Assembly (NCBI GenBank): GCA_963580455.1
Contig: OY756971.1
Coordinates: 18,437,001-18,501,000, forward strand
Reading direction: 5' to 3'
DNA: 64,000 nucleotides
From: Euonymus europaeus
Lineage: Eukaryota; Streptophyta; Magnoliopsida; Celastrales; Celastraceae
The notes below the pieces were generated by a model. That model saw nothing but the letters and a program-made list of their open reading frames with translations, was not told the DNA's origin and made no database searches. Position numbers and translations under genes: made by a program. Below are positions 45,737 to 57,347 of the stretch, piece after piece. Each line of letters opens with the position of its first letter. The stretch's first letter is position 1.

Positions 45737-48700
45737 ATCTCCTTTGTTGGAATTGTCGGGGGCTTGGGAACCTACCAACAATTCGCGAGCTTAAACGTAT
45801 TATTCATCTAAAGCGCCCACAGATATGTTTCCTTATGGAAACTAAAAGTTCTTCTGCTTATTTAGAAAATTTAAAATTTCGTTTGGATTTCCAGCACGGG
45901 TTGTTTGTGGCGCCTGTTGGGAGAAAGGGGGGTCTAGCTCTCCTCTGGAAATCTGATATTTCAGTGTCTATTAAGAATTTTTCTCATAGGCACATTCATG
46001 CACAGGTTGAGGATCCTTCTACTCGGATTTCTTGGTTTTTCACAGGTTTTTATGGCCATCCAGTTTCGAGCCTTCGTGAGCAAGGGTGGGAGGTGCTCCG
46101 CATATTAGCTCAGTCAGTGTTTGGTCCATGGTTATGTGCTGGTGATTTCAACGCCATCTTAAATTCATCTGAGAAACTCGGCGGGGTGGTTGCTGGTAAT
46201 CGTTCTATGCTTGACTTTAATCAATTTGTTAGGCATTTTGGTCTCTCTGATCTGGGTTACAGAGGTTTAAAGTTTACTTGGAGTAACAAACATGGTAATA
46301 CGGATACGTTTATCAAAGAAAGGTTAGACAGAGGCCTTGCTAACTCGGCTTGGATTAATTGGGCTCGACGTTTTGAAGTTTGCACAATTCCTGTCATACA
46401 TTCGGATCATCATGGCATTTCGATAAGTTATGGAAGGAGCTTGGAGAATTGGTATCACTACCCTCGTCGATTCAAATATGAAAACTGGTGGGGTTCTCAA
46501 CCTATTTGCCATTCCATTGTCAAAAAAGTTTGGCGCCCAGTTATCCCTTCCTATCAGGAGATTGATGTCTCTTTTGGTCAAAAAATTAAAAAATGTTCCA
46601 GAGCCTTACAAAAGTGGGTAATCAAGGAAAATGAGAGCAAGTCAAGAGAAAAGATTACTATCCAGAAGCAACTGGATTACCATATATCTATTGAGAGTGG
46701 ATCAAATCAGAGGATTTTAAATGATTTGAAGTGTCGGATGGAGGATATTGTTTCCAATGAAGAGCTATTGATGAGACAAAAATCAAAGATCCATTGGCTT
46801 GAAGCAGGGGATTCTAACTCAAAATATTTCCACAACTCAGTGCGAATGCGCCGAGCTGATAATTCCATCCATTCTATTATCTATGACGGAAGGGAGGTGT
46901 CTTCATTACCAGAACTTCATCAAACTTTGCACTCGTATTTTTCAGATTTATTCTTGGCTTCGAACAGTGTTGATGCATCTTATTTTTTATCTGATTTGCT
47001 TCCTGTAGTATCAGAATTGATGAATGCTGACCTTTGTAGTGAAGTTTCGGATGAGGAAATATGGAAATCAGTTCAGTCGATAGATGCCAATAAAGCTGCG
47101 GGTGAGGATGGTTTTAGCGCTGGTTTTTATCATCATCACTGGGGGGAGATTGGTTCGGATGTGGTGTCTTTGGTCAAAAAAAATTTTCAATCAGGAACTA
47201 TGCCGCTTGATGCTAATCACACGTTGATTGCCTTGATTCCAAAGAAAAAGCCGCCTAGTCAAGTTACAGATTTTCGCCCAATAAGTCTCTGCAATGTATT
47301 CTATAAGGTTATATCTAAGATATTGGCTTCCAAGTTGAGTAAAATTCTTCCCTAGCTTGTTAAAGGAAACCAATCTGCTTTCATCAGGGGTAGGCTTATT
47401 ACAGATAATGTTATGGTGGCTTATGAAGCTATCCATTCTATGAGTAATATGAATTATGGGCAGGTGGGTTCCATGGCTCTGAAATTGGACATGAGCAAAG
47501 CTTATGATAGGCTGGAGTGGCAATTCATTCATGATGTAATGGTAAAGATGGGTTTTTGCAGATGTTGGGTTGAATGGGTGTCCAAATGTATTTCCTCAGT
47601 TACATACTCAGTGTTGGTAAATGGCAGTCGAGGTGACATTATCATCCCATCTAGAGGTATCAGGCAAGGAGATCCGCTTTCACCTCTGTTGTTTGTTCTT
47701 AGCACAGAGGCCCTTAGCAACAGATTATTTCGGGCTGAAGCGGATCGCAGCATCAGTGGATTTTCTTTTGGCAGAGGTAGAGTCCGTATTTCGCACTTAT
47801 TTTTCGCTGATGATAGCATAATCTTTTGTAAAGCTTCACGAGCATAATGGCTTCATATTAAGAGTATTTTGGATACATATGAGTGCGTCTCTGGTCAGCA
47901 GATTAATTTCCAAAAATCATCTATTTTTTTCAGTAAGCAATCTCCAGCTCTTCATAGGGTGGAGCTTACACAGTTGATTGGGGTTCAAGAGCTGCTTTCC
48001 ATGGATAAATATCTGGGTCTTCCAACTAAAGTTGGAAAAAGTAAGGTGGAGACATTCCGATTCGTGGTTGATAAAATGCGGGCTAAAACTTCTCGTTGGA
48101 ATAACAGATTTCTTTCAAATGCAGGGAAGTTAGACCCTTATTAAATCTGTTCTCCAAGCTATCCCCACCTATAGTATGCAATTATTCAAATTTCCTAAAT
48201 CTTTGTGCCATGAACTGGACTGTTGTATTAGAGATTTCTAGTGGGGTGCTTCTCATTCACAGAAAAAAAAATCTCTTGGCTTTCATGGGAGAAGATTTGT
48301 AGAGCTAAGAGCTCATGGGGTTTGGGATTGAGAGATTTTGAAGCATTTAATGATGCCCTTCTTTCTAAACAAATATGGAGAATTGCTCAGGATCCTGCTT
48401 CTCTAATGGCAAGGGTTTTAAAGGCAAAGTACTTTCGATCTAGCTCGATCATGGAGGCAGCCTTGGGGTCTAATCCCTCATTTATTTGGAGAAGTCTGTT
48501 GGGTTCTAGATATCTTTTGTTAGATGGGTCACAATGGCGTGTTGGTGATGGAGCTTTGATCCGGCTTTGGAGTGACAAATGGCTAAAGCAGCCAATTTCT
48601 ATTTCTCCTGCTGCAGTAGGAGAGGGGCTGTCTACGAATTCCATGGTACGTGATCTAATAGATGTTAACACTGGATGTTGGAATGTACCACTATTATTGA

Positions 48701-49883
48701 GATGTTTTGATCAGGAGCAAGTAACATGTATTCTTCAGAGTCCTATTAGGGGACGCTCTGTATCAGACAAATTAGCTTGGGTGAATACGCGTAATGGGAT
48801 ATATTCTGTCCGTAGTGGCTATCATAAGGCAATGGACATCAAGTATCGAGAGCTGGCTGCATCTTCAGTATCAGGTACTTCTAAAACATTCTGGGAATCT
48901 ATTTGGAGCCTTCCTATCCATCCCTCAGTTGGTGTCTTCCTTTGGAGAGCATTAGTGAATGCATTGCCGGTCAAGCTTAATTTAGCTCGCCGCAAGGTAA
49001 TTAATGATCCCTTATGTCCCATCTGTGATAGAGAACAAGAATCTGTATCTCATATATTATGGAATTGTCCGGCTGCTCAGGAAGTAATGGGATTCAGTTC
49101 TAAGCGTATTCAAAAAATGTTTTGCTCAGCAAAAAATTTTGTTGATATATGGACTTATTGTTCCGATAGGCTTGATTTATTTGAGCAGTGTGTGGTTGCC
49201 AATATGTTGAAGTTAATATGGGGGAGAAGGAATGCAATAGTACATAATGGGAGACCACCAGATGCGCATTTTATTGCTTTGAAAGCTCAAGAAGATGCAT
49301 CTCAATTCATAGATGCCCAAGCTTATTCTAATATTCCAAAACTCTTAAATTTCCCTTCTCTATCTCATCTGTCTCTAATTCATGTTCCAGTTTTGCTTGT
49401 CTCGTACGGGATGAGGAGGGCCTCTTGGTGACAGCTTGTTCGATTAGACGACCAGTACTATTAGACCCTACCTTAGCTGAAGCTTATGCTGCTGAGTTGG
49501 CATGTAGAGTCTCTTGCTTTTTGGGACTATCTCATATCATTTTGGAAGGCGACTCAAGTGTCATTGTTGATAAGTTTAATTCTCAAGAAGCTTGTTCTGC
49601 CTTATGGAGTGGAGTTGTGGCCACATCAAAATTGCTTTTGTTGTCTGCTGTTAAGGCCACAGTTAGTCATGTCCCTCGACAGATCAATGAAGGTGCCCAC
49701 AGGTTGGCTAAGCAAGGCCTCATTTCCCCCTATTTTCACTGCTATCATGGATCCATTCCTGCACACATTGCTCAAATTATTCAAAAGGATCAGGTAGGTA
49801 TCAATCTGCATAATGAGCGAACTCAGATTATTTGGAGAAGCCCAAATCTGGTTTACTCAGAAAGGGACCTTGCAATACTCTAA
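45733..49883 (+). pseudogene. LINE2 ORF2 (endonuclease, RT, zf-RVT, RNase H), multiply broken
   Basis: The endonuclease is intact (NCRGLG, METKSS, AGDFNAI, HSDHHG). RT motifs are present (FRPISLCNVFYK, LKLDMSKAYDRLEW, RQGDPLSPLLF, FADDSIIF). Breaks: TAG at 47353-47355 inside the RT, TAA at 47845-47847 soon after FADD, a frameshift at about 48130, TAG at 48239-48241 where the family has Trp, a frameshift near 48265 in a run of A, and a shift near 49400. The zf-RVT region is readable (CPICDREQESVSHILWNC). The RNase H part keeps LVRDEEG, EAYAAELA and LEGDSS in 49400-49800, but its first strand with the leading Asp is not visible. Each stretch between breaks keeps good homology. Confidence 0.85.
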
Positions 49884-50078
49884 GTTTTCACCCGGGGACT
49901 ACCTGGCTGGACTGTTAAGCTGTATCATGTTGTAATTTTATTTCTAGCCATGTAAGTGTTGTTTCTCTTTACCCACTGTTGAGTGGAAGATGTGGTAGTC
50001 ATGACCTCAGTCATGTGTAACCTCTGTTATATCATGAGTAAAAGTCTGGGTCGCTTAGACCTTTCAAAAAAAAAAAAA

Positions 50079-51080
50079 GTTTAAAAATATTTGTAATATT
50101 CATGTAAAAAATGGACTGAGATATATTAATGTTATTAAAAATTTGAGAATAGTTGTATAAAAAATATAGAAATATGTTTGTATTTTTAAAAATGTTAGAA
50201 TATTATTATAAAAATATAAAAATGTGCTTAACATTATTAAAATTTTTAGAATAGTTGTATAAAAATGTAACAATATGTTAAATATTAATAAAACTTTAAG
50301 AATAGTTTATTAAAAATATAGAAATATGTTAATATTTTTAAAAATGTAATAGTTGTATTAAAATGTAAATTTGATTTATAAAATATATAAAAATTATTTT
50401 TTTATTAATTTGTTCTATTACCCCTTCATGTAATTAGCTACAACATTTAAAGCAACACATATGTTTTTCTCTAAAAAATTAACCAAACACCCACACGGTA
50501 ATACTAAATGATTGTAATTTTATTACTATAATATATATTCATTGAAAATGTAGTTTATGTAAAATATTTGTTAAAAATCAACTTATATATATATATTTTT
50601 GTTGACAATTTCCAGGAATTACATTGGTGCCTCTGTACTAATCATTCAATAGACATTAAAATATATTTAAGCCGTAGAAATAAGCGTTTTGGCTAAATAA
50701 TATATTATTAAATTATGTCAAAGTAATCTTTTAGTCAATGTTCTTGCTATTATAAACACTGAGACGCTTTATCAATACCACCTAAAAATTGCACAAAGTT
50801 CCACACATATGGACAAAAAAAATGATATTTAAATTTTTAAAATTATATAGTACAAATTATTATTGTCATATCTGCCATACCGATTAATTTAATTAAGATT
50901 TAGCAGGTAGGATTTAGAAATCTAGCATTTTAGGGCTTAAAGTTTAGGATTTATGAGTTTTTGGTGTCATTTTAACAATCCATTTGATTTTTGTTTGATA
51001 CAAAAAAATATATCGATGGATTTATAATCTTAATCAAAACACGTTAATAACTTTTTGTATCAAAACACGTTAATAACTGT
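50079..51080. repeat. Repeat family R, copy 4, right part
   Basis: It continues the copy interrupted by LINE2. The inner unit ends at about 50492 (ACCAAACACCC). The downstream segment matches 27.45-28.0 kb and 59.45-60.05 kb. It ends near 51080 where an unrelated insertion begins. Confidence 0.75.
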
Positions 51081-51665
51081 TCACTTTCAGTTCACTTTTT
51101 TTTTTGATCTTGCGCGACTGTGTTCGATTCTTGTGATTATCGGCTCTACCAAGCACCCATAGATCTGTCGTGTAAAAGGAGGAGGGAAGAAAGGCGTTTT
51201 GGAAGGGAGAGCCCAGGAGAAGGAGTGTCGGTGAAGATAAACCAGAGATCTGTGTGGATCGGATCTCTAATCAGTGACTGATTTCCCTAAATCTGGTGAA
51301 GTTAAACCAGATCTGCAGAGTGTCCATGTCATCCTGTCGATGAGGATGATCGGAAGAGAAGAAGCCCCGATGAGCTTGGGGATGAGTTCGAGAGGAGGAA
51401 GGAAGTTTTTGATTGTATTTCAATTTTTTATTTTTGTTTAATGATTTTTGGAATATTTTGAGTTTATTTTAATTTGATTAAGTTTTATTCTTTTTTTTTT
51501 CAAAAAAAATGTCAGCATATAAAGGACACGTCAGCAAAAATTAACGAAAAGTTAACAGAAGGGCTAACTTGATCCATTGTTTCAAGTAGAGGGGCTTCTT
51601 TGATCCGAAAAAAAATATAGGAGCTTAAGTGACCCGAAAATGAAAGTACGGGGGCCTTTTCAATA
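51081..51665. other. Insertion of unknown type in R copy 4
   Basis: Relative to the 28.0- and 60.1-kb copies, about 585 bp is extra here. CAAAACACGTTAATAACT occurs twice at its left side (about 51037 and 51062), and poly-T and poly-A tracts lie inside. No coding region is seen. Confidence 0.4.
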
Positions 51666-51748
51666 CTTGTCCCAAAATAAAATAAAATATTTAATAGTTA
51701 GAAAGACATTTACTGTGAGATTCACTGCAAAAATTTTACAATAGTTTA

Positions 51749-52497
51749 TGTCTCTTTCATCTTTAATGATCATGAATTATTCATCACTATTATTTAGATT
51801 TTTATTATTGATAACTTGTGATGCCAAAAACACCATCCATTTAGTAATCGACACATGACAACTAAATACCAACCAAAGACCCATCCGAGCAAACCATCGA
51901 AGAAACATAACTTGGCCATACCTGACACATGGATAAACTGTTGAATTATGGTGTGCCTCATTATAATGAGGAATTGAAAGTTAAAATCCAAAGATAAAGT
52001 TGAAGGCTTTGTGAGCGAGATGAGAAGCCCGAAAGGCTCTAAGCTGGACTTTTATAAATGATGGTAGCTTTGTCTTTGTACATGATAGAAATTAAACTAG
52101 GGTTTCGTATATAAGTCATATTATCTCTTGTAAGCCGTACGCGGTAATTTTATAGCGAAAGAAGAAGCTCATCCGTGGAAGTAGGCTATGTTGGCCGAAC
52201 CATGTAAATCTCTGTGTCAAATCTTCTATTGCTTTTATTTCTTGTGCTTGTGTGATCTTGTCTTGTGTGTGATCGAATTTCAACACAAACCGAACAAGAT
52301 TTACATGTCATCAATAAGTAATTGGAATTGATCGAGTTGTTTATTTTTTTAATGATATTTTAATTTGATTTCCCACTATTTTTTTTAATGTCTACCACAT
52401 TGTTTATACTATATCAACTAGCTTATAAATCATGATATGCACATCTCATCTCCCAACTAGCTCTCTCCAATGGAGTTTTCTCTTCCACTCCCAATAT
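51749..52497 (+). pseudogene. Truncated third P450 copy: promoter and first nine codons only
   Basis: It closely matches 29450-30185, the upstream region of P450 copy 1, through the start codon (ATG at 52470) and the first nine codons (MEFSLPLPI). At 52498 it breaks off into a family R fragment. A complete P450 copy 2 with its own promoter starts only 390 bp further on. The copy therefore was cut just after its start by R DNA. Confidence 0.8.
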
Positions 52498-52720
52498 GTA
52501 ACAATATGCTAAATGTTAATAAAACTTTAAGAATAGTTTATAGAAAATATAGAAATATGTTAATGTTTTTAAAAATGTAATAGTTGTATTAAAATGTAAA
52601 TTAAATTTATAAAATATATAAAAATTAATTTTTTATTAATTTGTGCTACTGCCTTTGCATGTAATTAGCCACAACATTTAAAACATCATATATATTTTTC
52701 TCTGAAAAATTAACCAAAAA
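52498..52720. repeat. Family R fragment between truncated and intact P450 copies
   Basis: It matches 50268-50480 (TAACAATATG, AATAAAACTTTAAGAATAGT, AATGTAATAGTTGTATTAAA) and ends near AAAAATTAACCAAA. It lacks both R termini. Confidence 0.75.
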
Positions 52721-52811
52721 TTGCAAGATTTCTTCCATTTTCTTTAATGGTATTCTAATTTAATTTCCCACTATTCCTCACTGTTTGTACTTTGTACTAT
52801 ATTAAGCAGCT

Positions 52812-52818
52812 TATAAAT
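52812..52818 (+). promoter_or_regulatory. Candidate TATA box of P450 copy 2
   Basis: TATAAAT, 46 bases before the start codon, the same spacing as in copy 1. Flanking sequence is conserved between the copies. Confidence 0.4.
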
Positions 52819-52857
52819 CCCATGATATGCACATCTCACCTCCTAACCAACTCTCCA

Positions 52858-54718
52858 ATGGAGTTTGCTCTTCCACTCCCAACAAACACTATACCCACAA
52901 CAATCTTTGCAGTTTTATTACTCTATGTATATTTAAGGATATTCACAAATGTCCTAAAACCCAAGAAATCCAAGAGATCCCTACCACAAGCTGGCGGCGC
53001 ATGGCCTTTGTTGGGTCATCTCCACCTCTTCCGTGGTCCACAACCACCACACAAAACATTAGGTGAGATGGCTGACAAATACGGTCCAATCTTCACAATA
53101 AAGCTAGGCGTGCGTCCAACTCTTATCATAAGTAATTCTGAGATTGCTAGAGAGTGTTTCACCACACATGATCGAGCCTTGGCTAGCCGTCCAACATCTG
53201 TGGCCATGGAAATCATGTGCTACAACCGTGCCGTGTTCGGTATAAGCCCTTACGGCCGACATTGGCGTCATGCGCGAAAACTAGCCACTGTTGAGCTTCT
53301 CTCGAGCCAACGTCTGGCTACATTTAAGCACATAAGAGAATTCGAGGTTAAGACTGCCATAAAAGACATATACGAGTTATGGGCCGATAAAAGAACAGAG
53401 TCGAGTAAGGTTTTGGTGGACCTAACTAGAGTAATAGGAGACATAACCTCAAACGTGATATTTAGGATTGTGGTTGGAAAAGAGTATGCTCGTAAGGGTC
53501 AAGGGGATATGCTATGGAAACAAGTGTCAATCAATTTTTTTAAGTTGTTGAGCCAGTTTGGGGTGAGTGATGCGTTGCCGTTTTTGAGGTGGTTGGATTT
53601 GGGAGGTGCGGAGAAGGCCATGAAAGAAACAGCCAAAGAAATGGACAATTATATTGAAGAGTGGCTGGAAGAACATAAGAAGAAAAGATCCAGTTCCGGT
53701 GCTGGTGGAGACATTGTAGACCAGGACTTCATGGACGTGATGCTTTCAGTTCTTGATGATCAAATGGAGAAGCATACTGGCTATACTGCTCATACAACCA
53801 ACAAGTCTACATGCTTGGTACCATATCACTAACTCATCTTAACTTAATTATTTTTTAGTCATAAAGAAAATCTGAAAAATGGATATGTCATCAAGTGATA
53901 GAGTTGCAGAGGTGCAACCTAGAGATTATAGTTTCAATTCCTAAAAACAGTCTCATCGCTTATTATGGGAAGGTAAAGGATGCATACATCTTGCAAATTC
54001 CTGACTACTCTACATATTTATGCATGAGAACTACAAATTGATGAGATGAACAGGGCATACTATTTCTGATGCTTCAATTATGCAGTCTATTCTTTTGGGT
54101 GGATCAGACTCAACAAAGACTACTCTAAGTTGGGCTATATCGCTTCTGCTCAACAACCCTCACGTCATAAATAAAGTTCAACAAGAGTTAGATGTCCAAG
54201 TCGGCAAAGAAAGACTAGTCAATGAATCAGACGTAAAATCCTTGGTCTATTTGCAATCAGTCATCAAGGAGGCATTACGTTTATACCCTCCAGGTCCTCT
54301 TTCGGTACCACACGAGTCTACAGAGGACTGCACCATAGCCGATTATCATGTCCCAGCAGGGACTCAGATTTTCTTCAATTTGTGGAAGATTCAACAAGAT
54401 CCACAAGTGTGGGAGAATCCCTCGGAGTTCAAGCCTGAAAGGTTTCTGACAACACATAAGGACGTTGATTTTAAGGGACATCACTTTGAGTACTTGCCAT
54501 TTGGGAGTGGCAGAAGAAGGTGTCCTGGAATGCATTTTGCTGTTCAAGTCTTGGAGCTTGCACTTGCTAATATCCTTCATGGGTTCGATTTCGCTACTCC
54601 AAATGGTGAACCAGTGGATATGACTGAGGATAATGGAATGATCGTGTTTCGTGCAACGCCACTTGAAGCCCTCATTAGTCCACGCCTTCCAAGTCATCTC
54701 TATATTGAGTCTATTTGA
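52858..54718 (+). CDS. Cytochrome P450, CYP82-like, copy 2 (two exons)
   Basis: An ER-anchored haem monooxygenase of 530 aa. Exon 1 is 52858-53817, exon 2 54086-54718, with a phase-0 intron of 268 bp. The start (MEFALPLP) was chosen by alignment to copy 1; an in-frame ATG 66 bases upstream overlaps the TATA region and is unlikely. Motifs: N-terminal anchor, AWPLLGHLHL hinge, I-helix GGSDST (the usual glycine present), KEALR, FKPERF and the haem loop FGSGRRRCPG with Cys466. Exon lengths are identical to copy 1; differences from it are scattered and include HWRHARKL for HWRQVRKL. By its motifs it is the more canonical of the two. Substrate unknown. Confidence 0.9.
53896..54010 (+). mobile_element. 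SINE-like remnant (Au-type resemblance) in the P450 copy 2 intron
   Basis: Relative to copy 1 the intron is about 110 bp longer here. The extra sequence has tRNA-promoter-like boxes (GATAGAGTTGCAGAGG, then AGTTTCAATTCC), followed by AACAGTCTCATCGCTTATTA and GGTAAAGGATGCATACATCT. The latter resembles the conserved body of plant Au SINEs. Target duplications are not clear. Confidence 0.5.
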
Positions 54719-55720
54719 ACTATGTCAGGGGCTCTGCCATTCCAAAGAATTGGAAATGTGTTCCATCACTTTGTCATATTATTCTGGAGTGAATTTTAGA
54801 ATTTGTCAAATTGCAGAGTTCTTCCTTCCATTTGAACTAGTTTTAATTAAGGTGTTGTTGCGCTGATTTAAATAAGCGGTTAAATGCTTTGTGATGGACG
54901 ATGATATCCTTTGTTCAGTTAATTGTTTCAGTTTAGTTCCTATTGTGTTGTTGTACATGTCTAATTTACATGATGCATGATTTATATGCTGTGTATGGGA
55001 ATCTGAGCGGGACAACAATCAGTACGATCAGAGCTATTGTTGTTGAGTTGGATGACTTTCACTACAAACAAATATAAGTTAAGGAGGGATCCCGAATTGT
55101 TTCGGAGAGGCCCATTCCGATGCTAGTCAGTATGATAGTTCGCACTTGAGAGGGTTCGAACTTAAAAAGCTCTCACAACTTAAGCAAAAGTAACGCAAGT
55201 TATGAGACTATGATTAAAATTTTACCTGATGAATAGGGCTTGTAGAGACTTAGTTCTACTTAGAATTAAACTCTCTCATCCTTTATCTGAACGCCTTTAT
55301 CAATAATCCTACCGATCTCTACTTGGGATAGGACTCCTGAGAGGAAAATGGACCCTACTAGGATTAGGAGTGAACTAGACTGACCGACTTGCATGTAGAA
55401 CGACCGAGGTACTATCATGTAGGATGGATAAGATGGCCAAACGATATCTTGTCGGCGAGCTATCCCACCCATGTATTAGGATACGAGCTAGGGCCCCTAA
55501 ATTGTGACTTTAAGGCTGACCGATGTGGATGATGTAGAGTGTTCAAGATGAAAGACTACACGTGTAATCCTTTGATTGATTGGACTGTTCAGATTAGTCC
55601 ATTAAAAGATGGAAGCAGGTTATCAGGTTAACCTGATAATGGAACTCGGGCTTTTGGACAGCTTAGCAAGAGAAGAAGGCAATCTAAGGCAAAGCAACAG
55701 TGGTTCGTGCCTACTTTACC
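54719..55720. other. 3' flank of P450 copy 2 and unassigned sequence
   Basis: Up to about 55000 it matches the 3' flank of copy 1 (31900-32092) with small gaps, marking the right limit of the duplication unit. From 55010 to 55720 the DNA is less AT-rich and unlike its surroundings. It may be part of a retroelement, but no motif proves it. Confidence 0.4.
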
Positions 55721-55721
55721 T

Positions 55722-56175
55722 AGTTGACGAAAGGGCACATACTTTTTTTTCGTTTTTGGCGGCACTACCTAAGTCAGTAGTACCCAAGCTATGAGAGTTT
55801 GAATATATGGCATTGAAAAAGAGCCACTTTTCTTTTCATCCAATGCCACCAAACAATTCCATTTGTAAATGAAATTCTCGTTATTCACACTTTAAACAGA
55901 ACATGTTTATATTATATATTTTTTAAATTGTTAATATTATGTTGATTATCTCCATTAAAAGCAACATATGAACTCAAACAACATTTGTTGACGAAAGGGC
56001 ACATACTTTTTTTCCGTTTTTGGCGGCACTACCTAAGTCAGTAGGGCCGCTGTAGTCAAACAGATAAAATTCTAGATAGAACCGGCCACAACCCGTCAAT
56101 TAGCCAAGCTATATGAGAGTTTGAATATATGGCATTGAAAAAGAGCCACTTTTCTTTTCATCCAATGCCACCAAA
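55722..56175. repeat. Direct repeat pair containing GACGAAAGGGCACATACTTT
   Basis: About 55724-55852 recurs at 55989-56174. The second copy has about 60 extra bases after GCACTACCTAAGTCAGTAG. Between the copies lies a family R segment (55867-55985), which recurs in the 56.3-kb R copy. Confidence 0.8.
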
Positions 56176-56179
56176 CATA

Positions 56180-57347
56180 TGAACTCAAACAACAATTGTT
56201 GATATTATAATTGGTTGATATTATACATGTTTTCTATTTGGTAATATTAAATCGATTTTAATGAAATTTTTGTGTTTCACCTTCTAATTTGTTGCGACAT
56301 TTCTAAATGAAATTCTCGTTTTTCACTCTTTAAACAGAATATGTTTATATTATATATGTTTCGAAATTGTTAATATTATATCGATTATCTCCATTAAAAG
56401 CAACATATGAACTCAAAATATATGCATGAATCAAATAAAAAAGTCAATTTCACGAAGAACAATGGTAGAAGGAAGCAAATTAATGAATAAATTAGTTCAA
56501 GTGAAGTGCGGGAAGTTAGTCGTGTTAATATAAGGAATCTTGTTTTTGATATAACAAAAAAATAAAAATAATTGGGCTTATATAATTAAATAACCTAATT
56601 GAGGTTATTATCGTCAATTGAAAAATTTTGTTTAGAGTTTGGTCCTTTTTGAAATATCGTTTTTAACTTTGTGAATTTATTGGAACAAAACTTGTATGAG
56701 AAAAAAAATTCTAAACGAGAGACTTATCTCTAATTTTCCCTCAAAACAACATTATTTTGTAGAAGAAAACATGACAAGTATGGGGACACAATATTTAAAC
56801 TTGAAGCGTTTATCATTTATACCTCACCCCATGTAGTAGTAATCAACAAGAAAATATTTTATTAAAAAAATGAAAATTATATGATTTGTATTTGTAAACA
56901 TTTTCAAAGAACATACATGCTCCATTGTAGCATAAAAGGTACACACAAAATGTTACATAACCAAATATCAATTCAACATTCAGCATACACCATGCAACAT
57001 AATATTCAACATTTTTTTATCCATTTTTTGAAATTATCATTTTACAGCATTTCAACGACAATTAAAGTTGTAAATGACTATACTATACCCACTCAATTAG
57101 CTATTGCCCAAACTACTGTTATGTATGGAACCCTAAGAACACGTTGCAATTTTTTTAAATATTTCGATAAGAATGCCCAAAATATGTAAGTAATTTTAAA
57201 AATATTTTTAATATTTATATAAAAAAATGGATTGAGATATATTAATGTTATTAAAAGTTTGAGAATAGTTGTATAAAAAATATGGAAATATGTTAATATT
57301 TTTAAAAATGTTCGAATATTATTATAAAAATATAAAAATATGCTTAA
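56180..57347. repeat. Repeat family R, copy 5, left part
   Basis: It matches 40.44-41.16 kb and then 26.5-27.2 kb. The left terminus of the inner unit is deleted at 56890 (TTGTATTTGTAAACATTTT, lacking GGGTGTTTG). The copy is interrupted at 57347 by a solo LTR and continues at 59191. Confidence 0.75.

Larger units (their letters stand above)
44348..50078 (+). mobile_element. LINE (plant L1 type), decayed, nested in family R
   Basis: It has ORF1 and ORF2 overlapping by ATGA (45733-45736) and an A tract at 50066-50078. The sequence before 44348 and after 50078 is contiguous in other R copies (TTAGTAA then TTTAAAAATATTTGTAA), so the LINE inserted into R. ORF2 carries at least five breaks, so it is dead. 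Confidence 0.88.
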
